From NCBI GenBank assembly GCA_010024485.1, contig RGGX01000060.1:1-7141 (forward strand): a stretch of DNA of 7,141 bases, given 5' to 3'. Every line of letters begins with the position of its first letter. Positions within the stretch are counted from its first letter, which is position 1. This document shows, piece after piece, positions 1 to 6,793 of the stretch. The translations under genes and the position numbers were made by a program. Below the pieces are notes generated by a model. The model was given only the letters and a program-made list of their open reading frames with translations. It made no database searches and had not been told where the DNA came from. The stretch comes from Actinomycetota bacterium. Its GTDB lineage: Bacteria > Actinomycetota > Acidimicrobiia > Acidimicrobiales > Ilumatobacteraceae.

Positions 1-1
1 G

Positions 2-982
2 CACAACCGCGTCAAGTCGATCGAGGGGGCCGCCGCCCGTCTCCGTGAGCTCGTCCCCGAGGCCCGTATCGCGGTCGCCCATGGACAGATGGACGAGGGA
101 AGCCTCGAGCAGGTGGTCGTCGACTTCTGGGAGGGGCACTACGACGTCCTGGTGTGCACGACGATCATCGAGTCGGGTATCGACATGCCGACGGTGAACA
201 CCCTCGTGGTCGAGCGCTCCGATCTGCTCGGGCTCGGTCAGATGCACCAGCTCCGGGGTCGTGTCGGGCGCAGTGGACAGCGGGCCTACGCCTACCTGTT
301 CCATCCCAGGGACCGCACCCTGAGCGAGGAGGCCTACGAACGCCTCAGGACGATCGGCGAGTCGACCGATCTCGGGTCCGGCTTCCGCATCGCCATGCGC
401 GATCTGGAGATCCGCGGGGCGGGCAATCTCCTCGGTGAGTCGCAGTCGGGCCACATCGCCGCGGTCGGCTACGACCTCTACTGCCAGATGGTGACCGAGG
501 CCGTCGCCGAGATGAAGGGTGAGCCGGCTCCGACTCCCCCGACCGTCTCGCTCGACATCCCGACCGACGCCTTCCTGCCGGCGGAGTACGTGACCAAGGA
601 GGAGTTGCGACTCGAGGCGTACCGACGTCTCGCGCAGGTGACCACCGTCGACGAGGTCGCCGACATCCGAGCTGAGTGGGAGGACCGCTACGGGCCGGTG
701 CCCACCGAGGCCGAGATGCTGCTCGTCATCGGCGAGCTGCGCGCGGAGTGCATCCGGTGCGGCATCCCGGAGCTGCAGGTGACCGGCGATCGTCAGCGCG
801 GCCGTCAGGCGCGACTCTCGGGTCTCGAGCTGAAGGCGAGCGAGTCGATGCGCCTGAAGCGGTTGGCGCGCTCGGCGGTGGTCAAGGAGCAGCAGCGCCA
901 GGTGGTGGTCCCGATACCCCGAGACACGACACCGGCCGTGTTCCTCGTCGGCCTGCTCCGCGAGTTGATCACCTCGGCCTGA
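2..982 (+). CDS. mfd: Transcription-repair coupling factor Mfd, C-terminal part (5' truncated)
   Basis: Mfd is a superfamily 2 ATP-dependent DNA translocase that removes RNA polymerase stalled at lesions and recruits UvrA for nucleotide excision repair. The frame is open from base 2 (HNRVKSIEG...), so the gene enters from the left edge; 326 residues remain of a protein usually about 1,150-1,200 long. Visible in this fragment: helicase motif V (TTIIESGIDMP, residues 53-63), motif VI (QLRGRVGRSGQRAYAY, 83-98), then the TRG (translocation in RecG) region (about 115-165, with AMRDLEIRGAGNLLG and SGHIAAVGYDLY), and the C-terminal TRCF domain (about 185-310), which in E. coli Mfd masks the UvrA-binding surface. 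The polymerase-binding and UvrB-like domains and the Walker motifs lie outside the window. The internal ATG at base 89 is not the start, because homology continues upstream of it. The gene ends 14 bases from the convergent membrane-protein gene. Identification is secure. Confidence 0.97.
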   Translation, partial: HNRVKSIEGAAARLRELVPEARIAVAHGQMDEGSLEQVVVDFWEGHYDVLVCTTIIESGIDMPTVNTLVVERSDLLGLGQMHQLRGRVGRSGQRAYAYLFHPRDRTLSEEAYERLRTIGESTDLGSGFRIAMRDLEIRGAGNLLGESQSGHIAAVGYDLYCQMVTEAVAEMKGEPAPTPPTVSLDIPTDAFLPAEYVTKEELRLEAYRRLAQVTTVDEVADIRAEWEDRYGPVPTEAEMLLVIGELRAECIRCGIPELQVTGDRQRGRQARLSGLELKASESMRLKRLARSAVVKEQQRQVVVPIPRDTTPAVFLVGLLRELITSA

Positions 983-996
983 TACCCGGGCGGGCC

Positions 997-1362
997 TCAG
1001 TTCATGTAGAGGTTGCGCAGTCCGAGCCCCATGATGAACCAGGACCCGAGGCCGTAGAGCAGCCATTGGCGGTCACGGATGAACGGACTGGAGCGGTAGC
1101 TGTAGAGGATGGCGACGGCGATGATCGTCGAGAAGCCGTAGAGGGCGTGCATGTCGTCGAGTTCGAGCGTGGTGCGGTTCACAATCAACACGCCGAGTAC
1201 GGCCTGGGTGAACACGGTGACCTGGACCGCCAGGGTGATCGGCCAGATGGCGCGATGTCGGAGCGCGGGGGCGAACTGGGCGGCGTTGAACCACAGGCCG
1301 AGGGCCGCGTTCGACCAGATCAGCACCCAGGCGTTGAGTTCGTGCCATTCGAGCAGACTCAC
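997..1362 (-). CDS. Small four-helix membrane protein of unknown function
   Basis: The predicted product has 121 residues and about four hydrophobic segments (roughly residues 11-30, 39-61, 72-88 and 99-115) separated by short polar loops, so it should sit in the cytoplasmic membrane. Histidines lie at positions 7, 36 and 72, and the third helix begins DDMHALYGF. A histidine near a helix end can ligate haem or metal, but nothing here proves that. I do not recognise a named family. The GTG start at 1362-1360 shares four bases (GTGA) with the stop of the upstream lipoprotein gene, which suggests translational coupling. An in-frame GTG at 1371-1369, with a GGAG just upstream, is the alternative start and would add three residues. 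The frame stays open further upstream, but that part is arginine-rich and antisense-like in composition. It is the last gene of the minus-strand operon and ends tail-to-tail with mfd. Confidence 0.8.
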   Translation of the reverse strand: MSLLEWHELNAWVLIWSNAALGLWFNAAQFAPALRHRAIWPITLAVQVTVFTQAVLGVLIVNRTTLELDDMHALYGFSTIIAVAILYSYRSSPFIRDRQWLLYGLGSWFIMGLGLRNLYMN

Positions 1363-2093
1363 CCGGTGCACCCGCTCCCGCCGATGATCACGAGCACGTA
1401 GTCGTCGTCGGCGATACCGGTGGCCAGTCCCCGCAGGGTCGGCCCGACATAGAAGCTCGGTGGGATGTCGAGGTCGGCGTCGCCCTCGTCGAGGGCCACC
1501 GACCCGAACTCCTCCCGGAGACCGGCGATCTGATCGCCGAGTGTCAACCCGCCGGGGGTTCGGAGCCCAACCGGTTCGTCGCCGAGACGGTCGACGAGGC
1601 CGTAGGTCCACGAGATGAGGTGCGTGCGGCCGGTGGCGATGTCGGACTCGTCGCCGAAGATCGCCGACAGCACTCCCCACTCGACACGTCTGACGGTGGT
1701 TCCTCGGCAGAGATAGAACTCGAGCGGATCCACCCAGCCGCTGTCGTCGGTGGGCGCTCCGAGGATCGAGGAGATGTAGGTGACCACGGTGTCGGGATCC
1801 GCGCCGAGCAGCGCCCCTCCGATGCCCTCCGGGCTCAGGATGAGTTCGTCCACACCGAGCGGCGGCGGGATGGTGGTGGTCGGCGGGAGCGTGGTGGCGG
1901 TCGTGGTGGGTGCCGCGCTCACCTCGGTCTCCGAGTCCTCCTCGATGGACGGCTGCTCATCAGCAACGGTCGTCTCGGTCGGGGGCGCCTCATCGAGGGC
2001 AGGCGCGAGCGGCTCGGCATCGGCGTCGAGGTAGGCGCAGCCCGCGACAGCGGTGAACGCCAGGGTGAGGGCGACCGTTCGGGGATTCGGCAC
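1359..2093 (-). CDS. Predicted exported lipoprotein with Thr/Pro-rich linker and unknown C-terminal domain
   Basis: The product has 244 residues. The N-terminus is a short lipoprotein signal peptide: Arg5, a hydrophobic stretch (7-17), then a lipobox VAGC with the lipidated cysteine at position 19. Residues about 26-79 form an acidic, Thr/Pro-rich low-complexity linker, as expected for a spacer that carries a domain away from the membrane. Residues about 80-244 look globular and contain two similar elements: GIGGALLGADPDTVV (90-104) followed by LGAP, and GGLTLGDQIAGLREEFG (181-197). Cys129 and Cys242 could form a disulfide outside the cytoplasm. The WG and ISW patterns (139-140, 160-162) recall exported actinobacterial proteins of unknown function that I know only by pattern; I give no function. 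The start is GTG, with no strong ribosome site seen. The stop overlaps the start of the membrane-protein gene by four bases, so the two products may work together at the cell surface. Confidence 0.82.
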   Translation of the reverse strand: MPNPRTVALTLAFTAVAGCAYLDADAEPLAPALDEAPPTETTVADEQPSIEEDSETEVSAAPTTTATTLPPTTTIPPPLGVDELILSPEGIGGALLGADPDTVVTYISSILGAPTDDSGWVDPLEFYLCRGTTVRRVEWGVLSAIFGDESDIATGRTHLISWTYGLVDRLGDEPVGLRTPGGLTLGDQIAGLREEFGSVALDEGDADLDIPPSFYVGPTLRGLATGIADDDYVLVIIGGSGCTG

Positions 2094-2144
2094 CCCAAGA
2101 GCATGCCATCGGGGGTCACCACCCCGGTCGCAGGCCGTTGCCCC

Positions 2145-2705
2145 TCAGCGGATGAGTGTGTCGGCCTCGCGACCCCGTTCGATGAGTCGGAGCGACCCGG
2201 CGGTCACTTCGACGACGGTCACCGAGGTGTTGTCGAGGTGGTCGATGAGCAATCGGTCGTCGCCGAGACAGGCCCCGATGACGGCGTTGATGGCCACGAA
2301 GTGGGAGAAGACCACGGTCGGTCGCTCGCAGGCCGTGACGGCCTCGACCACGCGGTCGCGATACTCCGTGTAGCGGTCACCGAGGTCCCCCCAGGTGCCG
2401 TTCATCGCGGAGCGCAGCCAACCGGTCCGATCGGCCATGTCGACACCCTCCGGCGATGGGATCTCAGCCACGCGAGGTTCGATGCGGGCCTCGGTGCCCA
2501 GGCGACCGGAGAGCGCAGCGGCGGTCTCACGGCACCTCCGCAGCGGGCTGGTCCACACGTCGACGTCGGCGGCCACCTCGGCGACCAGCACGTCGGCCAC
2601 CCGTTCAGCCTGGTCGAGTCCGAGGGCGTCGAGGCCCGGGTCGCGATCGACGTCCCACCCGGCGGCCGCCCGGCCGTGCCGGACCAGTCGAACGAGGTGG
2701 GTCAC
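2145..2705 (-). CDS. Histidine phosphatase family protein (phosphoglycerate mutase-like)
   Basis: The product has 186 residues, the size of a small single-domain histidine phosphatase. The hallmark RHG motif is at residues 9-11, with His10 as the expected phosphorylated nucleophile. SPLRRCRETA (53-62) carries the conserved phosphate-binding arginine, Glu81 lies in the region of the usual catalytic acid, and FSHFVAIN (133-140) supplies the second active-site histidine, His135. All core catalytic residues therefore seem present. Members of this family dephosphorylate many substrates (sugar phosphates, nucleotides, phosphoproteins, cobalamin and lipid-linked intermediates), so the substrate cannot be read from sequence. 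The GTG start (2705-2703) is chosen because the RHG motif falls ten residues in, as is typical, and because it overlaps the stop of the racemase gene as GTGA. The longer open frame upstream is antisense-like and not homologous. A 51-base gap separates it from the lipoprotein gene. Confidence 0.9.
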   Translation of the reverse strand: MTHLVRLVRHGRAAAGWDVDRDPGLDALGLDQAERVADVLVAEVAADVDVWTSPLRRCRETAAALSGRLGTEARIEPRVAEIPSPEGVDMADRTGWLRSAMNGTWGDLGDRYTEYRDRVVEAVTACERPTVVFSHFVAINAVIGACLGDDRLLIDHLDNTSVTVVEVTAGSLRLIERGREADTLIR

Positions 2706-3856
2706 GCCTGTCGCGCCGCGCCGGACTCGAGGAGTGACACGACGCGCTCGGCGGGGACACCCCAGTCGAGGAGCGCCTCGCGGGTGTGCTGCCCCGGGTG
2801 GGCCGGCGGGGAGGCGACCTCGGGCTCGGTGCGGGAGAACCTCGGGGCCGGCGCGGGCTGGACCAGACCAGCCACCTCGGTGAACGTCCCTCGCGCCCGG
2901 TTGTGGGGATGCTCCGCCGCTTCGGCCATGGTGAGCACCGGGGCGAAGCAGACGTCGGTGTGCTCGAGGAGCTCGCACCACTCGGCCCGGGTCCGGGAGG
3001 CGAAGATCTCCCCGAGTCGCTCCTTGAGCGCGGGCCATGCCGACCGGTCCATCTGGGTGGCGAAGTCGGGGTCATCGGTGAGGTCGAGCAGCCTCAGGAG
3101 TTCGGCGTAGAACTGGGGCTCGATCGACCCGATGGAGATGTAGGCATCGTCGGCGCAGCGGTAGACGTCGTAGAAGTGGGCCCCGGTGTCCAAGAGGTTG
3201 GTGCCCCGCGAATCGGGATCGTGCACCCCCATCGCGCTGAACGCCCAGAACATCGACATGAGCACGGCCGATCCATCGACCATCGCGGCGTCGATGACCT
3301 GACCGGTTCCTGATCGCGCCGCCTCCAGGATGCCGCAGACCACGCCGAAGGCGAGGAGCATGCCGCCGCCGCCGAAGTCTCCGACCATGTTGAGGGGTGG
3401 GACCGGACCGGTGTCGACCCGGCCCATGTGGGCGAGCGAGCCGGCGAGGGAGATGTAGTTGATGTCGTGCCCGGCGGCCTGCGCGTAGGGCCCGTCCTGA
3501 CCCCAGCCGGTCATGCGCCCGAAGACCAGCCGAGGGTTGCGCTCGGTGCACACCTCTGGGCCGATGCCGAGACGCTCCATGACGCCGGGGCGGAACCCCT
3601 CGATGAGGGCGTCGGCCTCACCGACCAGGTCGAGCAGGGCCGACACCCCGTCGGGGTGCTTCAGGTCGAGGGCGATGTTGCGGCGCCCCCGCTGCAGGAT
3701 GTCGAGACCGGGGTCGGTCGCGATCCCCCGCACAGCGGCGGCCCGGTCGACGCGGAGCACGTCGGCCCCCATGTCGGCGAGCATCATCGCCGCGAAGGGA
3801 CCCGGGCCGATCCCGGCGATCTCGATGATCTTGAGGCCTTGGAGTGGTCCGGCCAT
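2702..3856 (-). CDS. mcr: Alpha-methylacyl-CoA racemase (CoA-transferase family III)
   Basis: The product has 384 residues, slightly longer than the M. tuberculosis racemase MCR of about 360, and resembles it along its length as I remember it: MAGPLQGLKIIEIAGIGPGP at the N-terminus, RMTGWGQDGP (114-123), AGHDINYISL (128-137), PPLNMVGDFGGG (153-164), QVIDAAMVDGS (186-196) and PAPRFSRTEPE near the C-terminus. Such enzymes interconvert the 2R and 2S epimers of 2-methylacyl-CoA esters so that branched fatty acids and sterol side chains can enter beta-oxidation. His130 and Asp160 correspond to the catalytic His/Asp pair, and Glu246 (IEPQFY) to the nearby conserved glutamate. The start ATG has a good GAGGAG ribosome site seven bases upstream. 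The hydrolase gene lies 54 bases upstream on the same strand, and the phosphatase start overlaps the stop. A related family III CoA-transferase specificity is possible but less likely given the motif match. Confidence 0.93.
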   Translation of the reverse strand: MAGPLQGLKIIEIAGIGPGPFAAMMLADMGADVLRVDRAAAVRGIATDPGLDILQRGRRNIALDLKHPDGVSALLDLVGEADALIEGFRPGVMERLGIGPEVCTERNPRLVFGRMTGWGQDGPYAQAAGHDINYISLAGSLAHMGRVDTGPVPPLNMVGDFGGGGMLLAFGVVCGILEAARSGTGQVIDAAMVDGSAVLMSMFWAFSAMGVHDPDSRGTNLLDTGAHFYDVYRCADDAYISIGSIEPQFYAELLRLLDLTDDPDFATQMDRSAWPALKERLGEIFASRTRAEWCELLEHTDVCFAPVLTMAEAAEHPHNRARGTFTEVAGLVQPAPAPRFSRTEPEVASPPAHPGQHTREALLDWGVPAERVVSLLESGAARQA

Positions 3857-3863
3857 GGTGCTG

Positions 3864-3869
3864 CTCCTC
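3864..3869 (-). promoter_or_regulatory. Ribosome binding site of the racemase gene
   Basis: On the minus strand this reads GAGGAG, with seven bases before the ATG at 3856. It is the clearest Shine-Dalgarno match in the window and fixes the racemase start. The other minus-strand genes have weak sites or rely on stop/start overlap. Confidence 0.75.
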
Positions 3870-3910
3870 GTGTCGGCTGGTTCGTCGGTATGGATCGGCG
3901 GGGTCGTTCC

Positions 3911-4795
3911 TCAGGGGTTGCGGTCGCTGTGGGCGATAACCGCGTCGACGATTACCGGCCACAGAGGGACCGGAAGGTCGTGGCCCATGTCGTCGAGCAT
4001 GAGGAGTTCGGCGCCCGGTGTGATCTCAGCGGTCCGCTCCCCTCCCGAGGGGGTGATGAGCGTGTCGTCGGTGCCGTGGATGACGAGCATCGGAACGCGG
4101 AGGTCGGCGAGACCCTCGGCTCGGTCACCGCTCGTGAGGATGGCGGCCATCTGCCGGGTGGACCCCTCGGGGTAGAAGGCGCGGTCGTAGGCGGCGGCCG
4201 CGAACCGGCGGGCTCGTTCGAGGTCGAAGTGCGCCTTCGACGCCCAGACGGCGTAGTCGGCGGCACCGTCGATGTAGGCCTGTCGGTCCGCGGGTGGGTC
4301 GGCGAGCAGCACCGCGAGCGACTCCGCGGTCGGTTCGCCGTAGTCGCGCTCGCCGGTGGTGCTCATGATCGAGGTCGCCGAGGCGATCCGGTCGGGATGG
4401 TCGATGGCCATGGCCTGGACGATCATCCCGCCCATCGACACCCCCATGATGTGCGCGCTGTCGATGCCGAGGTGGTCGAGGACTCCGATCCCGTCGGCCG
4501 CCATGTCGGAGAGGTCGTAGGGGCAGTCGATCTTCTCGTCGTGGCCGAACAGGAAGATCTCGGTGGCTCGCTCGACGTCGACGGTGATCCCGTCGAGGTG
4601 GGTGGAGAGGCCGCAGTCGCGATTGTCGTATCGGATGACGTATCGACCTCTGGAGGCGAGCATCTCGCAGAGGTCCGGGTCCCACGAGATCAACTGGGAG
4701 GTGAATCCGGCGACGAGCAGCAGCGCGGGGTCGCTGGGCGATCCGAAGGTGTCGTACTCGATCTCGATCGCGTTGGGGAGGGTCGCGCGCGGCAT
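3911..4795 (-). CDS. Alpha/beta-fold hydrolase
   Basis: The product has 294 residues, the usual size for a single-domain alpha/beta hydrolase. Visible elements: core strand ALLLVAGF (24-31) leading into the oxyanion region, YVIRYDNRDCGLS (52-64), the nucleophile elbow GVSMGG (118-123) with Ser120, the strand before the acid PMLVIHGTDD (235-244) with Asp243 or Asp244 as the acid, and GHD (271-273) with catalytic His272. A complete Ser-Asp-His triad is therefore present. The N-terminus (PNAIEIEYDTFG) and the NRD-GLST segment resemble actinobacterial hydrolases annotated as RdmC/DhaA-like or esterase; the nucleophile is Ser, so a haloalkane dehalogenase (Asp nucleophile) is unlikely. No signal peptide is seen, so it is probably cytoplasmic. 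The ATG at 4795 is chosen at the onset of similarity; GTG at 4798 would add one residue. The open frame further upstream runs into the divergent helicase. It is the first gene of the minus-strand operon. The substrate is unknown. Confidence 0.9.
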   Translation of the reverse strand: MPRATLPNAIEIEYDTFGSPSDPALLLVAGFTSQLISWDPDLCEMLASRGRYVIRYDNRDCGLSTHLDGITVDVERATEIFLFGHDEKIDCPYDLSDMAADGIGVLDHLGIDSAHIMGVSMGGMIVQAMAIDHPDRIASATSIMSTTGERDYGEPTAESLAVLLADPPADRQAYIDGAADYAVWASKAHFDLERARRFAAAAYDRAFYPEGSTRQMAAILTSGDRAEGLADLRVPMLVIHGTDDTLITPSGGERTAEITPGAELLMLDDMGHDLPVPLWPVIVDAVIAHSDRNP

Positions 4796-4858
4796 CACCC
4801 CGAGTGTGCCACGGACGCGCCTTCGGATCGGCTTCGGGGGGACCGGTACCGTTGCGCC
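4796..4858. promoter_or_regulatory. Divergent intergenic promoter region
   Basis: These 63 bases separate the start of the hydrolase operon (minus strand) from the start of the helicase gene (plus strand) and must hold promoters for both unless transcription comes from further off. Plus strand: TACCGT at 4847-4852 fits the actinobacterial -10 pattern TANNNT. Minus strand: only a weak candidate, CACACT at 4808-4803, lies seven bases before the ATG. I see no convincing inverted-repeat operator. Confidence 0.6.
4847..4852 (+). promoter_or_regulatory. Candidate -10 element for a leaderless helicase mRNA
   Basis: TACCGT matches TANNNT, the -10 consensus common in actinobacteria. It ends six bases before the GTG start codon at 4859, so transcription would begin at or very near the start codon. 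There is no well-placed ribosome site: the nearest purine run, GGGGGGA near 4836-4842, is about 16 bases from the start. A -35 element is not clear; TTCGGA at 4822-4827 is a weak candidate with a long spacer. Confidence 0.45.
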
Positions 4859-6781
4859 GTGGACCCCGCCGATCTGCTCGTCGATCTCGATGACGATCAA
4901 CGTCGCGCGGTCACCTGCGAGTCACGGCTGGTGGCGGTGATCGCGGGCGCCGGGTCGGGCAAAACCCGGGTGCTCACCCGACGTATCGCTCATCGCGTCC
5001 TCTCCGATACCGCCGAGGCCGAGCACACCCTCGCCCTCACGTTCACCCGGGAGGCGGCCGGAGAGCTGCGCCGTCGACTCGGCGCGAGCGGGGTCCGCGA
5101 GCGCGTGGAGGCCGGCACCTTCCATTCGGTTGCTCTCGGCCTCCTACGTCGGCGCTGGGTCGACACGGGGCGTCCGGTGCCGACGGTGGTCGATGACCGC
5201 GCCCGACTGCTTCGCGCCGCCTCGCCACGAACCGACTCACCTGGCGGTGACCGAGGTCGCGCGTCGGCGGTGCTGGAGGAGGTCAACTGGGCGCTCGCGC
5301 GGGGCCTCGGATCCGATGACTACCAGCGCGCGGCGCGCGCGGCCGGTCGACGCTCCAGGGTCATGTCGCAGGTGCCCGCGGCACTCGACGCCTACGCCGA
5401 GGAGAAGCGCCGGCGCGGTGTGGTCGATCTCGACGACCTGCTGGCCATCCTCGTCCGCGAGTTGGAGGGCGACCGTACGTTCGCCGAGGCCGTGCGGTGG
5501 CGGTTCCGTCATCTCCACGTCGACGAGGCCCAGGACCTCAACCCCCTCCAGCACCGTCTCGTGGATGTGCTCCGAGAGGGCAGCGATGACCTGTTCCTCG
5601 TCGGTGACCCCTCGCAGGCGATCTACGGCTTCAACGGGACCGATCCCTCCCTGCTCGTGGATGTGGACCGGCGCTTCCCGGGCGTCGAGGTGATCCGCCT
5701 CCCGGTGAACCACCGTTCGACCCCGCAGATCGTCGCGGCCGGCAATCACGTGCTCGACACCTCGGGTCAGGGTGCCGGTCTGGTCTCGGCCCGTGAGGAT
5801 GCCCGACCGCTGAGCCTCACCGCCTACGCGGACGAGAATGCTGAGGCATCGGGGGTCGCGGCCTCGGTGCTCGGCTGCGACCCGGCGGCGATCCGTCGGG
5901 GTGAGGTCGCGGTCCTCGCGCGCACCCATCAGGTGGCGGGGCGTGTCGCCGAGGCGCTCGAGTCCCGCGGCATCGTCGTCCGTCGACGCGCCCTGGCGTC
6001 GGGCTCGATCGAGCGCCGGCTCCTCGACCGCGCCCAACGCTGTCAGTCGGCCTCCGCTCTCCGCTCCTTCGCCCACGACCTCCTCGACGAGTTCGATACC
6101 GATGTCTCCCGCGAGGCGAACTCCGAGGGCGACCGCGCCGCCACCGCTCGGGTCGGCGAGGTACTCGTCGACTTCCTACGCGAGCAGCCCCACGGTGACG
6201 GCACGGCGTTGCGGTCGTGGCTCGCCACCGTCGATCCCTTCGGCATCCGCGATGTCTCGGGGGTGGAGGTGCTCACCTTCCATGCCTCGAAGGGGCGGGA
6301 ATGGCCGACGGTCTTCGTGGTCGGGGTCGAGAAGGGTCTCAGCCCGCATCGGGCCGCCACGACGAATGGCGCGGTGGCTGAGGAGGCGCGCCTGCTCTAT
6401 GTGGCGCTCACACGCGCGACCGATGTGTGTCACGTCTCGAGGGCGGAGCGGCGAGCCGGTTACCGGCGGCAGCCGTCGCCCTTTCTCGACGGGTTCGAAC
6501 CGGCATCCGCGCCGATCGCCGAACCACCGGTGCTCCGGACCATTGACGCCGATCGACGACGCGAACGGGACCGGATGGATCGCCTGGTGCTCTGGCGGGA
6601 GTCGGCGGCGCGCCGCATCGGGGTCCTCCCGAGCGAGTTCTGTCCCGATGCCGCCCTGCGGAGGATCGCCGAGTCGCAACCGCGCGACGCGGCGGCGCTC
6701 GACCGCGCGACGGGCCTCGGCGCGATGACGAGTGAGCGCCTCATCGCCGGCGTGGTCGCCGCCCTCGACGGCTCCGGGTGA
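4859..6781 (+). CDS. UvrD2-like superfamily 1A DNA helicase with C-terminal HRDC domain
   Basis: This is a 3'-5' DNA helicase/translocase of the UvrD/PcrA/Rep group; 640 residues from the GTG start. Motifs in order: Q motif (LDDDQRRAVT, Gln14), Walker A (AGAGSGKT, Lys35), Ia (LTFTREAAGEL), Ic (TFHS), II (VDEAQD, 221-226), III (GDPSQAIYGFNG, 249-260), IV (NHRS, 284-287), IVa (VLARTH, about 352-357), V (LTFHASKGREW, 472-482) and VI (YVALTRAT, about 514-521). Residues about 573-638 look like an HRDC nucleic-acid-binding domain (LVLWRESAARRIGV... ending GVVAAL). HRDC plus the IYGFNG form of motif III, in place of the usual IYRWRG, recalls mycobacterial UvrD2. Differences: motifs IV and V are only about 188 residues apart, and the cysteine cluster I recall in UvrD2 is missing. 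GTG 4859 is chosen because helicase homology begins there; the upstream open frame is antisense to the hydrolase and racemase. It ends 12 bases from convergent xth. Confidence 0.93.
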   Translation: MDPADLLVDLDDDQRRAVTCESRLVAVIAGAGSGKTRVLTRRIAHRVLSDTAEAEHTLALTFTREAAGELRRRLGASGVRERVEAGTFHSVALGLLRRRWVDTGRPVPTVVDDRARLLRAASPRTDSPGGDRGRASAVLEEVNWALARGLGSDDYQRAARAAGRRSRVMSQVPAALDAYAEEKRRRGVVDLDDLLAILVRELEGDRTFAEAVRWRFRHLHVDEAQDLNPLQHRLVDVLREGSDDLFLVGDPSQAIYGFNGTDPSLLVDVDRRFPGVEVIRLPVNHRSTPQIVAAGNHVLDTSGQGAGLVSAREDARPLSLTAYADENAEASGVAASVLGCDPAAIRRGEVAVLARTHQVAGRVAEALESRGIVVRRRALASGSIERRLLDRAQRCQSASALRSFAHDLLDEFDTDVSREANSEGDRAATARVGEVLVDFLREQPHGDGTALRSWLATVDPFGIRDVSGVEVLTFHASKGREWPTVFVVGVEKGLSPHRAATTNGAVAEEARLLYVALTRATDVCHVSRAERRAGYRRQPSPFLDGFEPASAPIAEPPVLRTIDADRRRERDRMDRLVLWRESAARRIGVLPSEFCPDAALRRIAESQPRDAAALDRATGLGAMTSERLIAGVVAALDGSG

Positions 6782-6793
6782 GTCGCGTCGGGT

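Noticed and set aside
1363..1680. N-terminal extension of the small membrane protein
   Set aside because: It overlaps the lipoprotein gene, and the translation is arginine-rich and unlike the hydrophobic remainder; the coupled GTG at 1362 explains the gene better.
2112..2125. Small inverted repeat (GGGGT / ACCCC, 4-base loop) between the phosphatase and lipoprotein genes
   Set aside because: A five-pair stem without a U tract is too weak to call a terminator in GC-rich DNA, and the neighbouring genes appear co-transcribed.
1620..3110. 496-codon plus-strand open frame
   Set aside because: It lies opposite the lipoprotein, phosphatase and racemase genes and its translation has no recognisable motif; a high-GC antisense shadow.
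4796..4810. Leaderless promoter for the hydrolase operon (CACACT before the ATG)
   Set aside because: Spacing is right but the hexamer matches only the A and final T of TANNNT, so it is noted only as a weak candidate in the divergent region.
3428..4858. Long in-frame open extension (477 codons) upstream of the helicase start
   Set aside because: It is antisense to the hydrolase and racemase genes, which have full family motifs, and its translation has low-complexity Gly/Asp/Val-rich composition without homology. It reflects GC-biased codon use.
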